This document shows positions 55,708 through 64,000 of a stretch of 64,000 bases of DNA, one piece after another. Below the pieces are notes generated by a model that was not told the origin of the DNA, made no database searches, and was given only the letters and a program-made list of their open reading frames with translations. Position 1 is the first letter of the stretch, and each line of letters opens with the position of its first letter. Origin of the DNA: Acetobacter pasteurianus subsp. pasteurianus LMG 1262 = NBRC 106471 (GTDB lineage Bacteria; Pseudomonadota; Alphaproteobacteria; Acetobacterales; Acetobacteraceae); NCBI RefSeq assembly GCF_000285275.1, contig NZ_CADO01000139.1, positions 335,106 to 399,105 on the forward strand, given 5' to 3'. Both the position numbers and the translations under genes were made by a program.

Positions 55708-56889
55708 ATGACGCGGTTTGATAATCTTTTCCAGAAGGGGCTGGCGGATCTGTCTGCTCAGGGGCGTTTGCGCACCTGTCAGCAGTGGCAATATGCCGAG
55801 GGTGCGCTGCTAAAACGTTCAGATGGCGTTGTGGTCACAGATTTTTCGTCTAACGATTATCTGGGCCTGCGCATGCATCCCTTGTTGCGTGAGCGCGCAT
55901 GTTCTTGGGCACAGGCAGAAGGCAGCGGCAGCGGTGCTTCTCGGTTGGTTACGGGCACATCTTCCCAAGCCTGCGTGCTGGAAAAGCGTGTGGCGCGGCT
56001 AAAGCACATGCAGGCGGCACGTTTGTTTTCTTCCGGCTGGCAGGCCAATGCTTCCTTGGTGCCGGCTTTGGCACGGCTTTCTGCGCAGGTATGTGGGGCA
56101 CCCGCCGTTATTCTGGCGGATAAGCTTATCCATGCCAGCCTGTATCATGGTTGTGCAGCGGCTGGTATACGCCCGATTCGGTTCCGCCATAATGATGTGG
56201 CGCATCTTGAAAGCCTGCTTCAAAAAACTGAAGGCGCAGGCCTGCGTATTGTGCTGACAGAAAGCGTGTTCAGCATGGATGGCGATGTGGCGGATATTGC
56301 CGCACTGCATGAGGTCGCCCAAAAACATGACGTTCTGCTGTGTGTGGATGAAGCCCACGCAACCGGCATATTAGGGCCAGAAGGTGCCGGTTTGGCAAAC
56401 GGGCTGGCCGATGTGGTGATTGGCACATTCAGCAAGGCCTTGGGCAGCATGGGGGCATTTATTGCTGCCTCTGAGGGGCTATGCAGATGGCTGGATAACG
56501 CGGCTTCTGGCTTTATCTATTCCACAGCGCCTTCTCCTTTGGTGCTGGGGGCTGTTGATGCTGCACTTGATCTGCTGCCGCAAATGGATGCCCAGCGTGC
56601 TCATGTTGCCGCACTTGCCACCAGCTTTCGCCAAAAAATGCACGATGCGGGGCAGGATACCGGGCCATCTAGCACCCAGATTGTGCCTATTCTGGTAGGA
56701 CAGGAGGCGCAGGCGCGCACTCTGGCCCAGAAGATGCAAGAGGCTGGTTTTCTGGCCGTGGCTATTCGCCCCCCCACGGTGCCACCGGGCGGCTGCCGTT
56801 TGCGGGTGGTTTTTCATGCCAACCATACATGGGCGCAAATGGAAGCGCTGGCTGATACGTTTATACGTGCAAGCAAGGGTATGGCGTAA
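55708..56889 (+). CDS. bioF: 8-amino-7-oxononanoate synthase
   Basis: From ATG 55708 the protein has 393 residues. PLP-dependent alpha-oxoamine synthase: VTDFSSNDYLGLRMHP, GSGASRLVTGT, LLCVDEAHATGILGPEGAG (PLP Asp and His) and VVIGTFSKALGSMGAF (PLP Lys). It condenses pimeloyl-ACP (or CoA) with alanine. Its TAA overlaps the next ATG (TAATG). Confidence 0.95.
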   Translation: MTRFDNLFQKGLADLSAQGRLRTCQQWQYAEGALLKRSDGVVVTDFSSNDYLGLRMHPLLRERACSWAQAEGSGSGASRLVTGTSSQACVLEKRVARLKHMQAARLFSSGWQANASLVPALARLSAQVCGAPAVILADKLIHASLYHGCAAAGIRPIRFRHNDVAHLESLLQKTEGAGLRIVLTESVFSMDGDVADIAALHEVAQKHDVLLCVDEAHATGILGPEGAGLANGLADVVIGTFSKALGSMGAFIAASEGLCRWLDNAASGFIYSTAPSPLVLGAVDAALDLLPQMDAQRAHVAALATSFRQKMHDAGQDTGPSSTQIVPILVGQEAQARTLAQKMQEAGFLAVAIRPPTVPPGGCRLRVVFHANHTWAQMEALADTFIRASKGMA

Positions 56890-57581
56890 TGGCGCGGCTT
56901 TTACCTGTGTTTGTACACGGCTGGGCGTTTGGGCCGGAGTTCTGGCAACCCGTGCTTGCGCAACTGAACTGGGCAGATGCAGTAACATTGGACCTCGGTT
57001 TTTTAAAGCCAGAGGCTAGCGATGTTACAAAAGCAGTTACGCTGGATGATATATGCCAAAAGCAGCAACCCATACTGGGGATTGGCCATTCCCTCGGGTT
57101 CATGTGGCTGATGATGCAACGCAGGCAGGGCATTTTGCCAGCAGGGAGCCAGTTTGCAGGCATCAACACATTTGCCTGCTTTGCCAGCCGAGAGAGTTTT
57201 CCTGAAGGTGTGGCGCCGCGCATTGTGCAACGCATGATACGCGGCTTGGGCCGAGAACCTGTTGCGGTGGTAAATGATTTTCGCCAGCGCTGTGGCGCAC
57301 CGCCTGTTTCTGCCGCACGTTGCCAGCCAGAAGAACTCGCACAGGGGCTTGATCTTCTGCGCACAGAAGATGTGCGGGCAGATTTGCCAACTGGCCTATT
57401 GGAAGTATTGGCAGGGCGGCAGGATGAAATTGCCTCACCCAGTATGACCGAAGCCTCTTTTCCTGCTCCGGCACATATCAAATGGGTGGAAAACGGAGCG
57501 CATCTGTTGCCTCAAACGCACCCGGTTGAATGTGCCCGGTTTTTGGAGACGTTGCGCAACAGGATGGAACAACAACTATGA
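56889..57581 (+). CDS. bioH: BioH-like pimeloyl-ACP methyl ester esterase
   Basis: A 230-residue alpha/beta hydrolase. HGWAFGPEFWQPVL gives the oxyanion region like BioH's HGWG, IGHSLGFMWL carries the nucleophile Ser (GHSLG), the acid is in LAGRQDEIA, and the His is in VENGAHLLPQTHP. BioH cleaves the methyl ester of pimeloyl-ACP, ending the BioC-BioH route. Its place between bioF and the BioC-BioD fusion supports this. The stop overlaps the next start as ATGA. Confidence 0.8.
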   Translation: MARLLPVFVHGWAFGPEFWQPVLAQLNWADAVTLDLGFLKPEASDVTKAVTLDDICQKQQPILGIGHSLGFMWLMMQRRQGILPAGSQFAGINTFACFASRESFPEGVAPRIVQRMIRGLGREPVAVVNDFRQRCGAPPVSAARCQPEELAQGLDLLRTEDVRADLPTGLLEVLAGRQDEIASPSMTEASFPAPAHIKWVENGAHLLPQTHPVECARFLETLRNRMEQQL

Positions 57582-58975
57582 GAAACTCCACCCGCGCTGC
57601 GCGTATTTGCCAAAGTTTTGATGCTGCCGAAAAGTATGATCAAGCTGCCACGGTGCAGCGTGTGGCAGCGCGTGAACTGTTCCAGCGCATACACACCTGC
57701 ATGGCAGGCAAAAAGCCCCTGCGTATTTTGGAAATTGGCTGCGGTACAGGGTTGCTAACAGAACATCTGCGCGCTTGCTGGCCAGATGCAGACATTCTGG
57801 CAACGGATTTTGCGCCCAATATGCTGGCGCGGGCCAAAAGCCGGTTAGGGGAAAGTGTTTCCTACCATCAGATGGATGCGGCCACGCCAGATGTGAACGG
57901 CCCGTTTGATCTGATTTGTGGCAACCTGATTATGCAATGGCTGCCTGAACCCGCAAAGGTTTTGCGCACTCTTGCAGAGCTTCTGGCTCCCGGTGGTGTG
58001 CTTGCGGTTTCTACATTGCTGGACGGCACATTTGCTGAATGGCAGCAGGCCTGTGCGCAAGAAGGGCAGCAAGCAGCAACTCCGGTTTATCCAGAGTTAG
58101 CCAATGCACAGAATTGGCGCCCGCCTGCGTTTTCTGGTGGTTGGGCAGAGCAGGATATTGTGCAGGCTTTTGCAGATGGGCTGGATTTTGTAAGGCACCT
58201 GAAAGCCACAGGCGCATCTACCCCGCGTGAAGGATCTGTGCCGTTATCAGCCGTTCAGTTACGGCACGTTGCATTGCGGTTTCAGCAGGCAGGATGCGCC
58301 ATTACCTGGCGTGTGGGCTATGCCTGTTTCCGCAAGCCGCCGCGGAAAGGGGTGTTTGTAACGGGGACCGATACCGGTATTGGCAAAACGCTGGTTTCTG
58401 CCTGTTTGGTGCGGCGCTGGCAGGGGGCTTACTGGAAGCCCCTGCAAAGTGGTCTGGCGGATGAGGAAGGAGATACCCCTACGGTTAAGCTCCTTGCGGG
58501 AGATCCGCCTTGCTTCAAACCCGCGGGGGCTTTTCTTGCACCTCTTTCTCCTGATGCCGCAGCGCGTGCAGAAGGTGTGCAGATTGATCCAGCCCAACTG
58601 GTGTTACCACAGGGTGAAGCAGATAAGCCGCTGGTTGTAGAAGGTGCAGGCGGCCTGATGGTGCCTGCAACGCCAGACCTGATGATGATAGATCTGGCCC
58701 AACGCTGGGGGTTGCCGGTAGTGCTGGTAGCACGCAGCGGCTTGGGCACGCTTAACCATACCTTGTTGAGTTTGGAAGCCTTACGTGCACGGCAAATTGC
58801 TGTAGCTGGCGTGGTGCTGAGTGGCCCGCTGAATGCGGAAAACCGTGAGACGATCGCGCAAAAAGGCAAGGTGCGCATTCTGGCAGAAGTGCCATTTTGT
58901 GCGGAAATTACACCAGATGTGGTGTCTGAACTGGCAAAGCTTTTTCCACAGTGGGACGATATGTGTCCAGAATAG
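57578..58975 (+). CDS. Bifunctional BioC-BioD fusion: malonyl-ACP methyltransferase and dethiobiotin synthetase
   Basis: From ATG 57578 (ATGA with bioH) the protein has 465 residues. Residues 1-255 are BioC-like: SFDAAEKYDQAATVQ, LRILEIGCGTGLLTEHL (SAM motif I), DLICGNLIMQWL and LLAPGGVLAVSTL. After a short PPRKG linker, residues 260-465 are BioD-like: VFVTGTDTGIGKTLVSACLV (P-loop), YWKPLQSGLADEEGD and VVEGAGGLMVPATPD. The first half methylates malonyl-ACP to start pimelate synthesis; the second closes the ureido ring. The frame is unbroken. bioB is not in the window. Confidence 0.9.
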   Translation: MRNSTRAARICQSFDAAEKYDQAATVQRVAARELFQRIHTCMAGKKPLRILEIGCGTGLLTEHLRACWPDADILATDFAPNMLARAKSRLGESVSYHQMDAATPDVNGPFDLICGNLIMQWLPEPAKVLRTLAELLAPGGVLAVSTLLDGTFAEWQQACAQEGQQAATPVYPELANAQNWRPPAFSGGWAEQDIVQAFADGLDFVRHLKATGASTPREGSVPLSAVQLRHVALRFQQAGCAITWRVGYACFRKPPRKGVFVTGTDTGIGKTLVSACLVRRWQGAYWKPLQSGLADEEGDTPTVKLLAGDPPCFKPAGAFLAPLSPDAAARAEGVQIDPAQLVLPQGEADKPLVVEGAGGLMVPATPDLMMIDLAQRWGLPVVLVARSGLGTLNHTLLSLEALRARQIAVAGVVLSGPLNAENRETIAQKGKVRILAEVPFCAEITPDVVSELAKLFPQWDDMCPE

Positions 58976-58986
58976 AAAAACAGATA

Positions 58987-59015
58987 CCTGCGGGGTAAGT
59001 TTTTTACTCCGCAGG
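58987..59015. terminator. Hairpin between the bioCD fusion and lexA
   Basis: CCTGCGG (58987-58993) pairs with CCGCAGG (59009-59015), with partial inner pairing of GTAAG and TTACT. The two genes converge here. No long T run is seen. Confidence 0.5.
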
Positions 59016-59023
59016 CCGTTTAC

Positions 59024-59674
59024 TTAATATTGGCGGATCAACCCGGCTAGGCAGCCCTGAATACGCAGTTTTTCAGCCGGAACAATACGGGTTTCATAGC
59101 TGGAATTGGCCGGTTCCAGCGCAATCATATTGCCCTTGCGGCGCAGGCGCTTGAGCGTAACTTCATGCTCATCAATCAGCGCCACCACAATCTGCCCGTT
59201 TTCGGCTTGATCCGTGCGGCGGATAATCACGTTGTCACCGTCGAGAATACCGGCATCCACCATGGAATCCCCAGCCACTTCCAGCGCGTAGTAATCACCA
59301 CTGCCCAGCATTTCAGCAGGAACTGTGAGGACGTGGGAAGTATCAGGCACGGCTTCTATGGGCAGGCCTGCAGCAATGCGCCCATAAAGCGGGATTCTTA
59401 CAGTTTCGGCTTTGGGGCGTGTAAAGCTGGCACGCACCACGTTGGGGGGAAGTTCCTGCATTTCTGGCAGTTGAATAACTTCCAGCGCCCGTGCCCGATG
59501 ATGGTGACGGCGCAAGAACCCGCGTTCTTCCAGCCCGGAAATAAGCCGGTGAATGCCAGATTTGGAACGCAGGCCCATGGCCTCACGCATTTCATCAAAG
59601 GAAGGTGAGAAACCTGTCTGTTTAAGGTGCGAATCAATGAATAGTAGAAGTTTGTGCTGTTTGCGCGTCAGCAT
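59024..59674 (-). CDS. lexA: LexA SOS repressor
   Basis: From ATG 59674 (GAGGTG upstream) the protein has 216 residues. The N-terminal winged helix ([38 protein letters not shown]) binds DNA. The Ala-Gly cleavage site is in [11 protein letters not shown], and the S24 peptidase shows [12 protein letters not shown] (Ser) and [10 protein letters not shown] (Lys). It represses DNA damage genes and is autoregulated, as the SOS box at 59724-59738 implies. Confidence 0.97.
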   Translation of the reverse strand: MLTRKQHKLLLFIDSHLKQTGFSPSFDEMREAMGLRSKSGIHRLISGLEERGFLRRHHHRARALEVIQLPEMQELPPNVVRASFTRPKAETVRIPLYGRIAAGLPIEAVPDTSHVLTVPAEMLGSGDYYALEVAGDSMVDAGILDGDNVIIRRTDQAENGQIVVALIDEHEVTLKRLRRKGNMIALEPANSSYETRIVPAEKLRIQGCLAGLIRQY

Positions 59675-59723
59675 ATCGCACCTCAAAAAGCGGCTGTCGT
59701 AATGAAAAGAAAATCTTGCGATT

Positions 59724-59738
59724 GTTCTATATAAGTTC
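59724..59738 (-). promoter_or_regulatory. LexA (SOS) box upstream of lexA
   Basis: GTTC-TATATAA-GTTC on the plus strand is GAAC-N7-GAAC on the lexA strand, exactly the alphaproteobacterial SOS box. It lies 50 bases before the lexA start. Confidence 0.9.
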
Positions 59739-59760
59739 TCTTTTTATGTCAAGGGAGCGA

Positions 59761-60960
59761 TCAGGGCAGGCGGATAATCTGGCAAGGGGTGCCTGCTTTT
59801 TGTGCCGGGGCAAAGGGGGCACGAAGCACCAGAACCTGGCTTTGCCTGAGAATGTTCAGCTGTGCTGAATCCTGCCGGGAAAATGGCGTGGCCACAGGTA
59901 CAGCGCCTTGCGGAGAGGGCGCAAGTGTTGCGCGTAAAAAATCCTGCCGGGCATCGTTTTCTTTCACATCACAACCCAGGATGGCGGCCTCTGTTTGCAG
60001 TTCATCGCCAACGGGTAGCCCCATTAGGGCATGCAGGGCAGGTGTTACAAACACAATGGAGCACACCATAGCGGCCACCGGGTTACCGGGTAGGCCAATA
60101 ATGGGTGTGTTACCCAGCCGGCCAGACATCAGCGGTTTGCCGGGGCGCATGGCAATTTTCCAGAAATCCTGCTGCAGCCCAATTTCAGCCAGAGCAGGGC
60201 GCACCAAATCGTAATTCCCCACGCTTGCGCCACCAATGCTTACCAGCATGTCCAGTGATGCAGCTTGGCGGAACTGGGTTGTCAGGCTTTCCATGTTATC
60301 GCGCGCAATGGGCAGTATAATGGTTTCTGCGCCCTGCTGTTGTAGTAGGGCAGCCACCATGAAGGTGGCAGAATTGAAAATGCCATCTGCCGGGGCTGGG
60401 TCTCCCGGCAGGATAATTTCATCACCCGTGGCCAGAATACCCACACGCGGGCGGCGCGAAACCGTAAGCCAGACATGCCCGCCCGCAGCAGCCAGCCCGA
60501 TATCTCGTGGGCCGAGTCTGCGCCCTGCGGGCAACAACTCATCGTTTTTCTGAAAATCCTGCCCCTGTTGCCGAATATACTGCCCTTGGCGTGCCGGGGC
60601 TGTCAGCTTGGCGTGATCGCCTTCACGCTGCACGTTTTCCTGAATGATGACGGTATCTGCGCCTGCGGGAATTTGCGCGCCGGTAAACAGCCGCACACAT
60701 TCCCCTTTCTGCACCGTAACAGCGCATGGGTGGCCTGCAGGGGCTTCGCCCACAATGCGCAAAACCGCGCCTTCCAGCGCGTCTTCGGCTTTGGCGGCAT
60801 ATCCATCCATTGCGGAAACAGAAACCGGTGGGTTGGCCGTGCGGGCATGAACGGGCTGGGCCAGTACGCGGCCACAGGCCTGCGAAAGCGGCACAATTTC
60901 CTGCCCGCATGTTTTCAGGTTTTCAAGAATTCGGGCGCGCGCAAAAGCCACATCCAGCAT
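59761..60960 (-). CDS. moeA: Molybdopterin molybdenumtransferase
   Basis: From ATG 60960, with AAGGAGGA just upstream, the protein has 399 residues. MoeA features: VSVSAMDGYA, FTGAQIPAGADTVIIQEN, VGILATGDEIILPGD, LVSIGGASVGNYDLV and FWKIAMRPGKPLMSGRL, NTPIIGLPGNPVAAMV. It inserts molybdate into adenylated molybdopterin. It lies just upstream of the lexA control region on the same strand, and 5.4 kb from moaDE. Confidence 0.95.
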   Translation of the reverse strand: MLDVAFARARILENLKTCGQEIVPLSQACGRVLAQPVHARTANPPVSVSAMDGYAAKAEDALEGAVLRIVGEAPAGHPCAVTVQKGECVRLFTGAQIPAGADTVIIQENVQREGDHAKLTAPARQGQYIRQQGQDFQKNDELLPAGRRLGPRDIGLAAAGGHVWLTVSRRPRVGILATGDEIILPGDPAPADGIFNSATFMVAALLQQQGAETIILPIARDNMESLTTQFRQAASLDMLVSIGGASVGNYDLVRPALAEIGLQQDFWKIAMRPGKPLMSGRLGNTPIIGLPGNPVAAMVCSIVFVTPALHALMGLPVGDELQTEAAILGCDVKENDARQDFLRATLAPSPQGAVPVATPFSRQDSAQLNILRQSQVLVLRAPFAPAQKAGTPCQIIRLP

Positions 60961-61104
60961 GAAAAGTCCTCCTTTTTTGGCCTGTTGCACCGCTTTGATG
61001 CAAGAATACTTGACCTTTTGCACTTGTATGCGCATTTTGCCGGCACTTGAACACCGTCGGTGCCGTTTATGCGGCTCCGTACATCATGCTCTGCTGAGGA
61101 AGTC

Positions 61105-61272
61105 ATGGCCAAGACCAACGTTATCAAGATCCGTCTCGTCTCCACGGCGGACACCGGTTACTTCTACGTGACCAAGAAAAATGCTCGTGCGCACACCGGT
61201 AAAATGGAACTGAAGAAGTACGATCCGGTTGCTCGCAAGCACGTCGTGTTCCGCGAAGCCAAGATCAAATAA
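61105..61272 (+). CDS. rpmG: 50S ribosomal protein L33, zinc-free type
   Basis: From ATG 61105, 55 residues: [39 protein letters not shown] and [12 protein letters not shown]. It has the L33 pattern and none of the CxxC zinc pairs. The ribosome site is GAGGAAGTC just upstream. It ends at a strong terminator. Confidence 0.96.
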   Translation: MAKTNVIKIRLVSTADTGYFYVTKKNARAHTGKMELKKYDPVARKHVVFREAKIK

Positions 61273-61300
61273 TCTGCATTCTTCGGAATGTGGATATGAA

Positions 61301-61328
61301 AAACGGCGCTCTCGGGCGCCGTTTTTTT
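61301..61328 (+). terminator. Terminator of rpmG
   Basis: AAACGGCGC (61301-61309) pairs with GCGCCGTTT (61316-61324), followed by more T. Confidence 0.92.
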
Positions 61329-61384
61329 ATGCCTGCATGCGCCGGAAGCATGTGTTGTCCGGCACAGATATTAGGGGATGGCGC

Positions 61385-61714
61385 TTAAAACAGCGGGTCT
61401 CGCCTATCGTAAGGCACAACAATATCGTTACGGTCTGCCATGTTCAGCATGGCGCGGGCGCGTTCATCCAGAATATCTGTATCCAGAGATTGCTCACGCA
61501 GGCCGTTTACGCGGCGGTGCCATGCAGCCTGCTCGGCAATGGCATCCTGTTTGGACTGCTTGGCCTGTTCCAGCAGCCCCAATTGCTGCCTGTAGGCCTG
61601 AATACCGTGATCACCCTGCGTTGCGTTCCAGCCAAAATAGCCTGCAATGCCAAGAAAAACCAAAGGGGGCACAACCGCCCGCACTGTGCGACGAATGAAA
61701 CGACCGATCTGCAC
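61385..61714 (-). CDS. ftsB: Septum formation initiator, FtsB/DivIC family
   Basis: A 109-residue bitopic membrane protein: basic N-terminus (RFIRRTVR), one TM (AVVPPLVFLGIAGYFGWNA), then a coiled coil (YRQQLGLLEQAKQSKQDAI) and the C-terminal DERARAMLNMADRNDIVV typical of the family. It would link FtsQ and FtsL in the divisome. It sits downstream of eno on the same strand, the usual alphaproteobacterial arrangement. A terminator hairpin (61821-61855) separates them. Confidence 0.88.
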   Translation of the reverse strand: MQIGRFIRRTVRAVVPPLVFLGIAGYFGWNATQGDHGIQAYRQQLGLLEQAKQSKQDAIAEQAAWHRRVNGLREQSLDTDILDERARAMLNMADRNDIVVPYDRRDPLF

Positions 61715-61820
61715 TCTGGCGCTGCCTTTTTTCTGGTTCTGTGCAGTTTAGCCTGCACCTCTGGGTCTTCCTTTCTGTCTAAACCATGAAGTGTGGCAGC
61801 GCCAAGGCATGAGCGCATGA

Positions 61821-61855
61821 AAAAAGCCGCCTCCGGGTGGGAGAGCGGCTTTTTT
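61821..61855. terminator. Bidirectional terminator between eno and ftsB
   Basis: AAAAAGCCGC (61821-61830) pairs with GCGGCTTTTT (61845/46-61855), a strong stem with A/T tails. Confidence 0.9.
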
Positions 61856-61884
61856 GTAACCTGTTGCGCTAAAAGCGCTGTGGC

Positions 61885-63345
<1,461 letters not shown>

Positions 63346-63347
63346 TC

Positions 63348-63824
63348 ATGAAAAAACTTCCATTTCTGGCTGTGGTGCTTATGGCAGCGGGGCTTCTGCC
63401 CTTTGTTGCCTGCACATGCGGCATTGTGTTTTTCGATTCCGGCGTGCCTGTGCCCAATCTGTTGATGGCGTTGGTGATTTACGGGGCGGTAAGCCTGTCT
63501 TTTATCGGGGCCGTGCATTGGGGGCTGGCGCTGGAGCTTGATCGCGCCATTCTCACAAGCGGGGCAGACAGGGCCGATAATTTGCGGCTGGTTTTGGGTG
63601 TGGTGCCTGCTTTTGCCGGGTGGATTGCGGCTTATCTGGCTTACGCATGGGTGCCACTTGCCGGGGTGATTATTCTGGCTGTGCTTTTTCCGCTGGTGGC
63701 ATTGGCTGAACGTGGCGCATGGCAGCGTGGCTGGTTACCGCCAGGCTATATGGGCATGCGCTGGATTGCCACGGCGGTAACGGAATGTTGCCTGCTCATG
63801 GTGCTTCTTGTGCGGGCATTCTGA
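63348..63824 (+). CDS. DUF3429 family membrane protein
   Basis: A 158-residue protein with five hydrophobic segments (LPFLAVVLMAAGLLPFVAC, LLMALVIYGAVSLSFIGAV, LVLGVVPAFAGWIAAYLAY, LAGVIILAVLFPLVALA, WIATAVTECCLLMVLLV). The motif YGAVSLSFIGAVHWGLAL is that of DUF3429, a small inner-membrane family of unknown role. It is divergent from eno. Confidence 0.8.
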   Translation: MKKLPFLAVVLMAAGLLPFVACTCGIVFFDSGVPVPNLLMALVIYGAVSLSFIGAVHWGLALELDRAILTSGADRADNLRLVLGVVPAFAGWIAAYLAYAWVPLAGVIILAVLFPLVALAERGAWQRGWLPPGYMGMRWIATAVTECCLLMVLLVRAF

Positions 63825-63925
63825 ACACTAAAGCGGCATAAGCCCTTGCAGAAGCAGGGTTTGAGGCGTGTTATAACGCCCAGATACAGCAGCACAGCGC
63901 CAGTAACGGAGGCAAGGTAGAAGGT

Positions 63926-64000
63926 ATGAACGGCAAACCGCGCATTCTGGTAAAAGGGGCCGGTGTGGCGGGGGGGGGAGGCGCCCGGGCCCCCGCCGGG
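63926..64000 (+). CDS. Start of an FAD-dependent oxidoreductase (possibly ThiO-like), cut by window end
   Basis: ATG 63926 follows GAAGGT. The first 16 residues, MNGKPRILVKGAGVAG, look like the beta-alpha-beta FAD site (GxGxxG) of glycine oxidase ThiO and relatives. After that the frame reads only Gly, Ala, Arg and Pro, because the last 33 bases are almost all G and C. Those residues do not fit the family, so either the sequence there is faulty or the gene diverges. Only the start can be called. Confidence 0.4.
   Translation, partial: MNGKPRILVKGAGVAGGGGARAPAG

Overview
This window looks like a chromosomal segment of an acetic acid bacterium, most likely an Acetobacter (Alphaproteobacteria, Acetobacteraceae). 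The strongest pointer is a succinyl-CoA:acetate CoA-transferase of exactly 505 residues with glutamate at residue 294 (aarC), close to a 436-residue citrate synthase (aarA/gltA), a SixA-type phosphatase and an NAD-type isocitrate dehydrogenase. That set fits the altered, acetate-consuming citric acid cycle of Acetobacter. TrcR (DUF1013), zinc-free L31 and L33, a GTTC-N7-GTTC LexA box and the miaB-phoH-ybeY-corC block are alphaproteobacterial traits. The region is almost wholly housekeeping. I see no insertion sequence, prophage, CRISPR array or tRNA.

Layout. 1-10.1 kb: a partial NUDIX protein, icd, an aminopeptidase P, prmA-uvrD, an unusual coupled pair of RadC-like genes, and purE-purK. 10.1-13.9 kb: two DUF465 small proteins, trcR, a small heat-shock gene with a ROSE-type RNA thermometer, rpmE, mscL and a lipoprotein. 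13.9-16.6 kb: secD-secF, whose junction carries a 122-bp tandem duplication that creates a decoy secF start. 16.8-25.1 kb: an oxidoreductase, nrdA-nrdB behind tandem NrdR boxes, a methyltransferase, a polyprenyl diphosphate synthase, pyrE-murI and a small unknown gene. 25.2-30.2 kb: the acetate cluster gltA, sixA, chorismate mutase, a phosphoesterase, and divergent aarC with a short coupled upstream ORF. 30.3-41.6 kb: a minus-strand run of acyltransferase, miaB, phoH, ybeY, corC, a DsbA-like protein, a very long smc and a membrane-anchored, apparently degenerate GDPD-like protein. 41.8-48 kb: tamA-tamB. 48-54.4 kb: xthA, an M19 dipeptidase, uvrC, pgsA, a lipoprotein and moaD-moaE. 54.4-59 kb: a biotin cluster, bioA divergent from bioF, a BioH-like esterase and a BioC-BioD fusion. 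59-64 kb: lexA with its SOS box, moeA, rpmG, ftsB, eno, a DUF3429 membrane protein and a truncated FAD-protein start that runs into a suspicious G/C-only tail.

The observations most worth following are: (1) the two RadC paralogues, which have decayed in complementary domains and may form an MPN+/MPN- pair; (2) the secD/secF junction duplication with its decoy start; (3) the ROSE thermometer in front of hsp20; (4) the 39-codon ORF coupled to aarC; (5) the BioC-BioD fusion; and (6) the SMC protein with two similarly lengthened arms. All calls come from reading the sequence and from family knowledge. No database search was run.
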